Shown here one piece after another: positions 9,598-16,848 of a stretch of DNA of 64,000 nt (position 1 is its first letter; every line of letters begins with the position of its first letter). The stretch is from Rhizorhapis sp036570425 (GTDB lineage: Bacteria > Pseudomonadota > Alphaproteobacteria > Sphingomonadales > Sphingomonadaceae). Location: positions 62,001 to 126,000 of the forward strand of contig DATCYF010000009.1 in NCBI GenBank assembly GCA_036570425.1. Direction: 5' to 3'. The position numbers were made by a program, and so were the translations under genes. The notes below the pieces were generated by a model. The model did no database searches. It was not told the origin of the DNA and saw nothing but the letters and a program-made list of their open reading frames with translations.

Positions 9598-10203
9598 ATG
9601 CGCCATTTTCACCTTTTGCCTCTGATATTGCTTGCTGGCTGCGGAGATACTGGCAGCAGCACCAATCAATTTGCTGCTGAGGAAAATAATGGTTCCATTC
9701 AGAACCAGGCGAGTGTCAACGCGCTTCCTGATAATGACATGGAAGCGCCCCTTAATCCTCCGGCTCCGGGAGAACGGGGAGGGCTGGCTGACGATAAAAC
9801 CCCGGTGTCTGAAGCCCCCTTTACGGAAACAAGTGCGCAGGGGGCCGCCAATGTCGTCCAGATATATTATGCCTTGTTGGAAGCGAAAAAATATGAACCG
9901 GCATGGAAATTCTGGCAGGATGAAGGCCGCGCAAGTGGTATGACGTTCGATGAATTCAAAGAAAGCTTCAGCAAATATCAGGAATATCACGCGAATATAG
10001 GCGCGCCCGGACGGATCGAAGGCGCGGCAGGATCGCTCTATGTTGAGGTGCCCGTACAGGTCTATGGGCGGCTCAATACCGGTGAAGAGTTCAACATGCT
10101 GGGTTCAGTACAGCTTCGCCGCGTGAATGATGTGCCTGGCTCCACGCCCGAACAACGCAAATGGCATATCGCAGCAAGCAACGTAAAACCGCGCCCGCAC
10201 TAA
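9598..10203 (+). CDS. Putative lipoprotein, unknown function
   Basis: This 201-residue protein starts with MRHFHLLPLILLAGC, a short lipoprotein signal peptide with the modified cysteine at residue 15. A disordered Asn/Glu/Pro-rich linker of about 70 residues follows. The C-terminal domain contains VVQIYYALLEAKKYEPAW and ends KWHIAASNVKPRPH, reminiscent of small NTF2/cystatin-like folds, but this is only a resemblance. An upstream in-frame start at 9541 would bury the signal peptide, so 9598 is preferred. It stands alone between divergent and convergent neighbours. Confidence 0.7.
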   Translation: MRHFHLLPLILLAGCGDTGSSTNQFAAEENNGSIQNQASVNALPDNDMEAPLNPPAPGERGGLADDKTPVSEAPFTETSAQGAANVVQIYYALLEAKKYEPAWKFWQDEGRASGMTFDEFKESFSKYQEYHANIGAPGRIEGAAGSLYVEVPVQVYGRLNTGEEFNMLGSVQLRRVNDVPGSTPEQRKWHIAASNVKPRPH

Positions 10204-10234
10204 GCTACGATCATCCCTTGGGTCAGGGTCCGAT

Positions 10235-10897
10235 TTAGAGCCGGAATGGCTGGAGCTTGTGAAACAGAGCCTCCCGGGACCTCACCCCCACCTTGGAATA
10301 GATGGCCCGAATATGTGACCTGACGGTCTCCACGGAAATCTGCCGCATCTTTGAAATGTGGTCGGCATCATGACCGCCCAGCAGGTCTGCCAGCACGTGC
10401 TGCTCCGCCTTCGTCACTCCGAATATCCTGTCCAGTTCCTCATATTGCGTACGAAATTCGCTACCGCTACCGAAGAAAGTGACGCCAAAGACGGCATCGC
10501 TATCCCAATCGATCCGCTGACATCGCAAGATCAGCCTTCCGTCTCCATCCGCGCGGGGGAGGGACCAACTCGTCGTGGTGGCGCCGCCGGCAAGAAGGAA
10601 TTCCTGCATGCCCTGCTGAAAGCTCGCATCCACAGTCGAGAATATTCCGGATCGATTCTCGATATCCCGCCGGCGCGCAAGCGCCGAACGAGCAGCTGCG
10701 TTGGCCCACAGGATCATCAGATTACTCGACAGCATGATCCGGGGAACGCGGTCACAGTCCAGCCAGGACAACGCCCAAACACCCAGCGCATCCAATGAAT
10801 GCGGGACAGAAGCCCCCCGCTTTGTCTCCCCGATCGGCCAGACATTATCTGCGGCGCCAATGCCCCCACGGCGTTGGCCCTCTTTTATTGTACTCAT
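10235..10897 (-). CDS. PAS-like / LuxR-type HTH transcriptional regulator, candidate curli regulator
   Basis: This is a 220-residue regulator. The N-terminal part resembles a PAS sensor (PRIMLSSNLMILWANAAAR near residues 50-68). The C-terminal ~65 residues are a LuxR/FixJ DNA-binding domain: VTKAEQHVLADLLGGHD followed by ISVETVRSHIRAIYSKVG. It is transcribed away from the curli genes across a 486-bp intergenic region. Enterobacterial CsgD, the curli activator, is also a LuxR-type protein, so a role in switching this cluster is a reasonable inference. The ATG at 10897 has GGGGGGA 3 bp upstream; a GTG at 10909 is an alternative. No phosphoacceptor receiver domain is seen. Confidence 0.82.
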   Translation of the reverse strand: MSTIKEGQRRGGIGAADNVWPIGETKRGASVPHSLDALGVWALSWLDCDRVPRIMLSSNLMILWANAAARSALARRRDIENRSGIFSTVDASFQQGMQEFLLAGGATTTSWSLPRADGDGRLILRCQRIDWDSDAVFGVTFFGSGSEFRTQYEELDRIFGVTKAEQHVLADLLGGHDADHISKMRQISVETVRSHIRAIYSKVGVRSREALFHKLQPFRL

Positions 10898-11383
10898 TGA
10901 TCCCCCCACTTCACCATGCCCGTTCGTTACATTGTCGGCATGGTAGATCCCCGACCTTTAACTACGTTTATGAGTGATGAATTCCAAGTCCATTGTTGAA
11001 TTTCCCATCTGGAAAATGCCGCAAAGATGCCCACTCATCCCGCAGCATGAGACTATAAGCTATTAAGATTTAGGAATATAAGGGTTTCAAAGTGGGACAT
11101 GAGTGGAGCATCTGGCTGCGCGTATTCAAAAAATTGCCCGATGCATTAACGATGAAGAGGCGTGGATTTCCCGCATATTCATGAGATCTGATGGGCGATG
11201 CAGGATCGGGGAGGGCCCATTCCCCATTCCCCTAATGATGGTTAATGTCATCCATTATTGTGAACATCCCCTATTTTGGGGATGCGCCGCCTACCCACCA
11301 TCCCTTAACAACCCATTAACGAAAGACTTGGCGATTCGTTCAGGGCTTGCGTGTGGGGGTTAAATTTCTGTGGGGGTTGAAGC
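10898..11383. promoter_or_regulatory. Divergent intergenic regulatory region of the curli cluster
   Basis: This is 486 bp between the LuxR-type regulator and csgF, with no convincing gene. It is more AT-rich than its neighbours and contains an inverted repeat CATCCCC-tatttt-GGGGATG at 11265-11284, plus clustered TTAATG and TTAAC-rich segments at 11240-11330. These fit a control region for both transcripts. A short open frame at 11103-11363 has no protein-like character and is not called. Confidence 0.55.
11265..11284. promoter_or_regulatory. Inverted repeat, candidate operator upstream of csgF
   Basis: The 7-bp arms CATCCCC and GGGGATG are perfect and are separated by TATTTT, 100 bp before the csgF start. 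It may bind a dimeric regulator such as the divergent LuxR-type protein. It could also be a weak hairpin in the 5' leader. Confidence 0.4.
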
Positions 11384-11806
11384 ATGCCGCTGTCTTGGCG
11401 AGCACTTCTGTTGCTGTCTTTTTCGTCTATCGCCGGAACCGCATCGGCTCAGGATATGGTCTATACGCCCATCAATCCGAGCTTCGGCGGCAATCCGTTC
11501 AATTCGTCGCATCTGATTGGCATCGCTAATGCCCAGAACAACTTCAAGGACCCGAAGAGCACGACCAGCAATTCGCAAGCGGACATCTTCGCCCGTCAAT
11601 TGCAATCTCGCTTGCTATCGGCCCTTTCGTCGCAAATCACCGATGCGATCTTTGGTGAAAATCCGCAGGAAAGCGGCACCATTAGCTTCGGCGGGCAGAC
11701 GATCGAGTTCCATCGTTCGCTAGAGGACGTCACCCTCAACATCACAGATGATTCGACCGGCGAGATTACGACGATCGTCATTCCAACATTCATCGACGTG
11801 AATTGA
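11384..11806 (+). CDS. csgF: Curli assembly protein CsgF
   Basis: This is a 140-residue exported protein with a signal peptide ending at ASAQ (about residue 23). The mature N-terminus contains DMVYTPINPSFGGNPFNSS, the conserved CsgF segment that inserts into the CsgG pore and forms its second constriction. The C-terminal half is rich in beta strands with the ISFGGQTIEFHRS segment. CsgF couples secretion of curlin subunits to their nucleation on the cell surface. It is immediately followed (4-bp gap) by csgG, which is the expected partner. A G-rich stretch precedes the ATG as the ribosome site. Confidence 0.93.
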   Translation: MPLSWRALLLLSFSSIAGTASAQDMVYTPINPSFGGNPFNSSHLIGIANAQNNFKDPKSTTSNSQADIFARQLQSRLLSALSSQITDAIFGENPQESGTISFGGQTIEFHRSLEDVTLNITDDSTGEITTIVIPTFIDVN

Positions 11807-11810
11807 ACAG

Positions 11811-12812
11811 ATGAAAAAGCTTATTCCCTTTCTGCTGGCGTCTTTGCCGCTGGCCGGATGCACCACACTGGCTGAGGATGGCCGTTCCTTCCTTCCGGAA
11901 ACGTCCAGCCTGGCTGTCATTCCGGCAAAGACGCAGACGCAGCATCTGCTGGCGGACATTCCGCCGCCGAGCCGCCCGGTCGCGATTGCCGTCTATGGCT
12001 TCAGTGACCAGACCGGCCAGTTCAAGCCTAGCGAGACTGGACAGACTCTCTCCCGTGCGGTGTCGCAGGGCGGAGCATCGATCCTGGTCAAGGCGCTTCA
12101 GGATGCGGGCAACCGCCAATGGTTCACGATTGTCGAGCGGGAGATGCTCCGCAACCTGCTGAACGAGCGGCAGATCATCCGGGAAATGCGGGAACGCTAT
12201 CTGGGCGAGACACAGGTCAATCCACAGGCGCTGCCAGCCATGCTTTTCGCTGGCGTGCTGCTGGAGGGAGGCGTCATCGGTTATGACACCAACACCGTCA
12301 CGGGCGGCGCGGGCGCATCCTTCCTCGGCATTGGGGGCCGCACCGAATATCGGCAGGATACGGTCACCGTCTATCTGCGCGCTGTGTCGGTCCGCACGGG
12401 CGAAGTGCTGACCAGCGTCACTGCGTCAAAGACGATCGCATCAAAGTCGCTTGGCGCCAGCGCATTCAAATATGTCGCGTTCAAGGAACTGCTGGAGGCG
12501 GAAGCCGGGTTCACCACCAATGAACCGGACCAGCTCGCCCTTCAGCAGGCGATTGAGAAAGCGGTTTACAGCCTCATCATGGAAGGCGTCGACCTGAAGC
12601 TCTGGGACTTTGCAGACCCGAAGGCCGGATGGCCCATGCTCTATAATTATCGCCGCGAGCGGGAAGGCGAATTCACCGCCGCGCAAGTGCAGGCCGCGAT
12701 GGAACAGATGCACAAATCTGCTCCTATGAAACAGAAAAAAACAGACGAGGTCGCGCTGAACAAGGAAATGCCACTGAGGAGGAGCGGACCGAACAAAGCC
12801 GGTCTTCCATAA
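11811..12812 (+). CDS. csgG: Curli secretion channel lipoprotein CsgG
   Basis: This is a 333-residue outer-membrane lipoprotein. The lipobox LPLAGC puts the acylated cysteine at residue 17. The body matches CsgG: RPVAIAVYGFSDQTGQ, then WFTIVEREMLRNLLNERQIIR, the membrane-hairpin region with a Gly-rich GGAGASFLGIGG segment, and YRQDTVTVYLRAVSVRTGEVL. CsgG forms the nonameric pore that exports unfolded curlin. The C-terminus is about 55 residues longer than the E. coli protein and ends in a charged Lys-rich tail. It sits 4 bp after csgF in an obvious operon. Confidence 0.95.
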   Translation: MKKLIPFLLASLPLAGCTTLAEDGRSFLPETSSLAVIPAKTQTQHLLADIPPPSRPVAIAVYGFSDQTGQFKPSETGQTLSRAVSQGGASILVKALQDAGNRQWFTIVEREMLRNLLNERQIIREMRERYLGETQVNPQALPAMLFAGVLLEGGVIGYDTNTVTGGAGASFLGIGGRTEYRQDTVTVYLRAVSVRTGEVLTSVTASKTIASKSLGASAFKYVAFKELLEAEAGFTTNEPDQLALQQAIEKAVYSLIMEGVDLKLWDFADPKAGWPMLYNYRREREGEFTAAQVQAAMEQMHKSAPMKQKKTDEVALNKEMPLRRSGPNKAGLP

Positions 12813-12908
12813 CGGTTTCGGACTATCCGGACGGGACCGGAAGTCCAACAACATGGTTGAGTGCGGCTCTGGAGCTCTCAACCGGGGGAAATTGCCAGAG
12901 CAAAAGAT

Positions 12909-12938
12909 CACGCACCGGAGTTGCAGCTCCGATGCGTG
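12909..12938 (+). promoter_or_regulatory. RNA hairpin in the leader of the curlin gene
   Basis: The arms CACGCA-c-CGGAG and CTCCG-a-TGCGTG pair across a TTGCAG loop, giving 11 base pairs with one C/A mismatch. No T tract follows on the plus strand, so it is not a standard terminator. Lying in the 215 bp between csgG and the curlin gene, it may protect or process the downstream curlin mRNA. Confidence 0.45.
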
Positions 12939-13027
12939 GAAAAAAGTGAATGTGTTGAGACTATTATGCCATGTTGGCCCTTGCAGGGGCGGCATGGTTA
13001 TCATCCCTAAACGGAGGAATGACGATC

Positions 13028-14683
13028 ATGAAACGCACTATTTATACTTCTGTTTCCGTACTTGCGCTGTTTGCAGCGGCACCGGTGCTGGCTCAGACTA
13101 ATGTGTCCACAATTGAGCAGAGCGAAAGCAACAACCAGACAACGGTTGAACAGGCGGGTGTAAATGCCTCGTCTTACGTTAATCAGTCCGGCGTCGCGAC
13201 TGCAGCAAACCCCAACAAAGTCGACGTTTCGCAAAAGGGCAACGGCGCTGAATCTTTTGTCGCGCAGACCGGTGCAATTCTTAACGAAGTTGAAGTCGAC
13301 CAGGACGGCAACAGCTATTCGATGGTTCTTCAGGACGGTGGCCGTAACGAGGCCGCAGTAAGTCAGGAAGGCGACGACAACCAGTCTTTCGTTGTTCAGC
13401 AGGGCATCTCCAATTCCACTGGGAATGCGGGAACTAGCACCGGCATCATGCAAATCGGCGATGACAACTTCTCGTCGGTGAATCAGGCACCTTCGAACAA
13501 TGCCAAAGCGACTGTGGCGCAGACCGGTAACGCCAATCAGTCATATGTCGATCAGACGCTTGCCCTCACTGGCGGTGACAACACGACTGCAACAGTGGCA
13601 CAGACGGGCAATCGCAACTATTCGTACGTTGATCAGAGCGCGGCCGAGAATGACGCCTTTGTTACCCAGACCAGCAACGATAGCTCCTCCACTGTTCTGC
13701 AGTCGGGCGCCAATTCAACGGCTACTGTAACCCAGACTGGCAATGACCAGGTGTCGTATGTGAATCAAGAAGACGACGCAGGTGGCATATCGACCGTGTC
13801 GCAGAGTGGCCGGAACAATAACTCGATCATTAATCAGACCTCCAATGGTTCGCAGGCCAGTGTTACACAGGCTGCGGCTGACAACGTCTCAGTACTGACG
13901 CAAGGCCGCTCTGCTGGCAACGCATACCAGACAAATGGCCAAGAGGCGCTGATCAGCCAGACCGGCCGTCGCAACCAGTCATATGCTTCTCAGTCTGGTT
14001 CTTCGGGCGATCTTAATCTGTCCCAGTCGGGTAACGATAACCTTTCGATCGTCAATCAGTCGGGTTTCGCTAACTCCTCGGGCGACAGCGATGTGAATGG
14101 AGAAGTGGGCATTTCCCAGAGCGGCAATAATAACGACAGCTATGTGACGCAGTCTGGGCAGCTTTCTGCGGCATTCGTTGATCAGATCGGTGATGGAAAT
14201 ACCGCATCCATTTCGCAGAGCGTTGGCAACAATCCCAATCCTACTGGTGGAACTGACCCCGTCGTTGCAACCGCAGAAATCACGCAGAGCGGCAACGGCA
14301 ATTACAGCACGGTTAACCAATTCGGCGGCTCCGCAACTCAGAGCGCACGTCTGATGGTCGCAGAGTCGGTTCAGTCGGGAAACAACAACCTGAGCACGAT
14401 CAGCCAGACCAACAATCTGGTTGATGGCGACTCCTCCGCCAATGGCGCTTTTGCCAGCCAGAGTGGTAATTACAACAACTCACTCATCGTCCAGAACGGT
14501 GCGGGTAACGAAGCCGTTTTGGCACAGGCTGGAAACTACAATGTATCGGTCATTGATCAAGCGGGTAGCGACCATGTTGCTAACGTAGCTCAATACTCGA
14601 ATGGCAATGTGTCAGGCGTGTACCAGACGGGCGTTGCGAACAGTGCAACAGTGGTTCAGGGTTCTGCCCCTGTCGCGAACTAA
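13028..14683 (+). CDS. Large curlin-repeat protein (CsgA/CsgB-like amyloid subunit)
   Basis: This 551-residue exported protein has a signal peptide ending VLAQ (about residue 22). The mature part is built almost entirely of curlin repeats of the form Q-x-G-N-x-N-x-S-x-V-x-Q. Clear units include VAQTGNANQSYVDQ, ISQSGNNNDSYVTQ and ITQSGNGNYSTVNQ. At least twelve good copies can be counted, separated by half-repeats. This is the amyloid ladder of the curli fibre. It is more than three times as long as E. coli CsgA, which has five repeats. The ATG at 13028 is 10 bp from GGAGG at 13013-13017; the ATG at 13019 is too close to it. It is probably the main fibre subunit. Confidence 0.92.
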   Translation: MKRTIYTSVSVLALFAAAPVLAQTNVSTIEQSESNNQTTVEQAGVNASSYVNQSGVATAANPNKVDVSQKGNGAESFVAQTGAILNEVEVDQDGNSYSMVLQDGGRNEAAVSQEGDDNQSFVVQQGISNSTGNAGTSTGIMQIGDDNFSSVNQAPSNNAKATVAQTGNANQSYVDQTLALTGGDNTTATVAQTGNRNYSYVDQSAAENDAFVTQTSNDSSSTVLQSGANSTATVTQTGNDQVSYVNQEDDAGGISTVSQSGRNNNSIINQTSNGSQASVTQAAADNVSVLTQGRSAGNAYQTNGQEALISQTGRRNQSYASQSGSSGDLNLSQSGNDNLSIVNQSGFANSSGDSDVNGEVGISQSGNNNDSYVTQSGQLSAAFVDQIGDGNTASISQSVGNNPNPTGGTDPVVATAEITQSGNGNYSTVNQFGGSATQSARLMVAESVQSGNNNLSTISQTNNLVDGDSSANGAFASQSGNYNNSLIVQNGAGNEAVLAQAGNYNVSVIDQAGSDHVANVAQYSNGNVSGVYQTGVANSATVVQGSAPVAN

Positions 14684-14693
14684 TCTGATGGTC

Positions 14694-14725
14694 GGCCGGC
14701 GCTCTTCGGGGCGTCGGCCATTTTT
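14694..14725 (+). terminator. Rho-independent terminator or attenuator between the two curlin genes
   Basis: The stem GGCCGGCGC / GCGTCGGCC has one G-T wobble, an 8-nt loop and a TTTTT tract at 14721-14725. It begins 10 bp after the curlin stop. Partial read-through would give more of the long curlin than of the downstream genes. Confidence 0.75.
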
Positions 14726-14747
14726 CTGTATTCAAAAGGATCGAGCC

Positions 14748-15512
14748 ATGAGCATCCGCGCCGCCTTTACCGTAGCTACCGCGCTGGCGATGACGTTCGC
14801 GGCGGCTCCGGCTTTCGCCAGCAATGGCAACACGCCTCCGGGCAACCCTTGCGCGAAGGGCAATGGCAATCCGTGCACCGGGAACAGCGGCAATAGTGGT
14901 CAGCAGGGCAATGCATACAGGCAAGCCCCCACGGCGATCATCATTCCGGTCGAACCGGTCGACGGACGTGGTGCCTATATTACCCAGATCGGCGACAGCA
15001 ATAACGCAGTCATCCGACAGGCGGCTGCCAGAGGCCATGCCAATATTCATCAGGAAGGCGACCATAACGCGGCTGAAGTCACTCAGGATGGCAACGGCGT
15101 CGGCTATGTCGATGCCAGGCAAACCGGTGATCTTAACGTTGCCAATATCACGCAGGGCGGCGTTGGGCACAATATCGTTTATCTGACCCAAAACGGCATC
15201 AACAATCATGCGACCAGCGTTCAGTCCGCAGATGGCGTGGCCTTCAACGGTGCTATCCTGACGCAGACTGGAAATGATAACCAGATGTCATTGGTTCAGG
15301 ATGGCAGCGATAATCAAGCGCTGCTTACCCAAAATGGCGATGGCAACAGCATGTCGGCTGTGCAGACTGGGGCAGGCAATCGGCTGGCCTGGACACAAAG
15401 TGGTAATGGTCTTTCCAGCCCCACAGTTTACCAAGAGGGCAATAGTGCCATGGAAATCACGCAGACGCAGATGGCCAGCGGCATTGGCTTTGGCGCCAGT
15501 CACAACAATTAG
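14748..15512 (+). CDS. Second curlin-like protein (candidate nucleator or minor subunit)
   Basis: This is a 254-residue exported protein with a signal peptide ending AFAS (about residue 25). It has a Gly/Asn/Pro/Cys-rich N-terminal segment (GNPCAKGNGNPCTGNSG) and then about nine degenerate curlin repeats, such as ITQIGDSNNAVIRQ, LTQTGNDNQMSLVQ and LTQNGDGNSMSAVQ. The irregular repeats and the two cysteines distinguish it from the long curlin upstream. By position and size it may play the CsgB-like nucleation role; that is inference. AAAGGA at 14736-14741 precedes the ATG. Confidence 0.85.
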   Translation: MSIRAAFTVATALAMTFAAAPAFASNGNTPPGNPCAKGNGNPCTGNSGNSGQQGNAYRQAPTAIIIPVEPVDGRGAYITQIGDSNNAVIRQAAARGHANIHQEGDHNAAEVTQDGNGVGYVDARQTGDLNVANITQGGVGHNIVYLTQNGINNHATSVQSADGVAFNGAILTQTGNDNQMSLVQDGSDNQALLTQNGDGNSMSAVQTGAGNRLAWTQSGNGLSSPTVYQEGNSAMEITQTQMASGIGFGASHNN

Positions 15513-15604
15513 GCGTTTTCCATTTGGGCGGAGCATTGGTCCGCCTGGAACGTTGTAAATCTATAGGAACAAGCGATGCCTTCTCGGCAGATGAACGGCG
15601 ACAG

Positions 15605-16399
15605 ATGGATCAGCAACGCATGATTGGAAAGAGGGGCAGGCGCCCCATCGGCGTGACGAGTCTCTCCTTTGTCTGCATCGCCACGCTGATAGGCATGCCT
15701 GCCTTTGCGCAGGACGCAAGAAGCAATGTCGATCAGATCGGCTCTTCACGTTCCGCAGGAGCGCAGGGCGTTCAGCAATTGTCGCATCGCTCGCGTGAAG
15801 TGCAGGGATCCGCTGCTCCGGCGGAAGGGCATTTGACCGCGCCGCAGCAACTGAGTACCGGTGCCGCGAAGACCCCCGTGGCGACGCAGCTTACCCGCGA
15901 GGGCAAACAGGCCGGTGCCCCTGTTCAGCTTTACAGGGGCGGCCCAACCGCGCAGGCTTCGGAAGCTTTGTCCCGTCCCAGCGACGGACGGACCGGCGCA
16001 GTCACTCCCGTGACCGGCGAGGATCGCTGCGATGCAGCCAAACAGGACAAGGACAAAGCGCGCCAGGAGGCTTGTGCAAAGGTGATCGAAACCCGCGCTG
16101 CTGAATTCACGCGGCCCGACCCCACCATATTATCGCCTGAACAAAGGCTGCTCGTCGATCAGCGGCTGCGCGAAGGTCCGGGAACGGTGCTGGGCGCGTC
16201 GCGGCGTCTGGCGCGGGATGCGGACGCCAATGCCGATCTGATCAGTAATCAGGCGGTCGCCTCGGTCGCGCTTCAGCCGCCGCCTACTGTGAGGCCGAAC
16301 AAGCCGGAGGAGCAGTCCCCGGAACTATCCGCCGAAACACAAGCCGTCATTTCGGCCATTGTCAGCGGAATAGGCACGGGGACAGCGGCGCCGCGATAA
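15605..16399 (+). CDS. Exported protein of unknown function in the curli cluster
   Basis: This is about 264 residues with a signal sequence (SLSFVCIATLIGMPAFAQ). The mature N-terminus has a short curlin-like segment (NVDQIGSSRSAGAQGVQQL). The rest is Gln/Ala/Pro/Arg-rich and probably disordered, with a charged helical section around RCDAAKQDKDKARQEACAKV and two cysteines. No family is recognised. Its place between the second curlin gene and csgH suggests an accessory role in fibre secretion or anchoring. The start is uncertain: ATG codons at 15605 and 15620 are both possible and neither has a strong ribosome site. Confidence 0.65.
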   Translation: MDQQRMIGKRGRRPIGVTSLSFVCIATLIGMPAFAQDARSNVDQIGSSRSAGAQGVQQLSHRSREVQGSAAPAEGHLTAPQQLSTGAAKTPVATQLTREGKQAGAPVQLYRGGPTAQASEALSRPSDGRTGAVTPVTGEDRCDAAKQDKDKARQEACAKVIETRAAEFTRPDPTILSPEQRLLVDQRLREGPGTVLGASRRLARDADANADLISNQAVASVALQPPPTVRPNKPEEQSPELSAETQAVISAIVSGIGTGTAAPR

Positions 16400-16420
16400 C
16401 ATCTGCAGGGGGATTGGTGC

Positions 16421-16804
16421 ATGGCCGATATTTTTCAAACCGGCGCTTTGGTAGCCGCAGCACTCGCCAGCAGCGTTGGCGGAGCGTCCGCACCCGCGTC
16501 CGCCGCGCCGATCCAGCTTGTGGCGGAGCCGGTCGGCGATGGCGTCAGGCTTCAGGTCGTCGGAGATGCGGCTTCTGCTGTCGAGGCGCGCTATTCGCTG
16601 GAAGTCACCAGCGATGCTGCCGCCGGAAAGAACCGTTCGACGCAGCGCGGTACGGCGCGACTGCAGCCCGGTACACGGGTGATTTTGATAACAATGACGC
16701 TCGGCAATGTCAGTCATGGCAATTGGTCAGCGAAGCTGCTTGTGGAGCCGTCCACTCGTGAACCCTATCAGCAAATCCGGAGTTCGGCCGATACAGCAGG
16801 CTAA
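16421..16804 (+). CDS. csgH: CsgH-like curli inhibitor/chaperone
   Basis: This is 127 residues with an N-terminal signal-like segment (ALVAAALASSVGG) and a small all-beta domain. The segments VEARYSLEVTSDAAAGKN and LQPGTRVILITMTLG match the alphaproteobacterial CsgH family. That family is the counterpart of CsgC, a periplasmic chaperone that blocks premature curlin amyloid formation. It is the last gene of the curli cluster, 21 bp after the unknown exported protein. GCAGGGGGA precedes the ATG. No CsgE homologue was seen in the cluster. Confidence 0.8.
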   Translation: MADIFQTGALVAAALASSVGGASAPASAAPIQLVAEPVGDGVRLQVVGDAASAVEARYSLEVTSDAAAGKNRSTQRGTARLQPGTRVILITMTLGNVSHGNWSAKLLVEPSTREPYQQIRSSADTAG

Positions 16805-16848
16805 CTGTTGGAAAGACCAGGCGCGTCCTTCTGCTCCTGCCGGATCGA

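Noticed and set aside
11103..11363. 86-codon open frame in the curli control region
   Set aside because: Poor composition, no ribosome site, and it lies in an AT-rich divergent promoter region.
13007..13453. Antisense open frame across the start of the long curlin gene
   Set aside because: It is the mirror of a repetitive coding sequence with strong codon bias; it has no ribosome site or protein-like features.
13100..14660. Regular repeats that could be mistaken for a CRISPR array
   Set aside because: The periodicity is that of protein-coding curlin repeats with diverged DNA, not identical repeats with unique spacers; no cas genes are present. The GGTAGACA iterons at 40.7-41 kb are likewise too short and irregular for CRISPR.
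15527..15545. GGCGGA/TCCGCC hairpin as terminator of the second curlin gene
   Set aside because: The stem is only 6 bp and no T tract follows, so it was not annotated.
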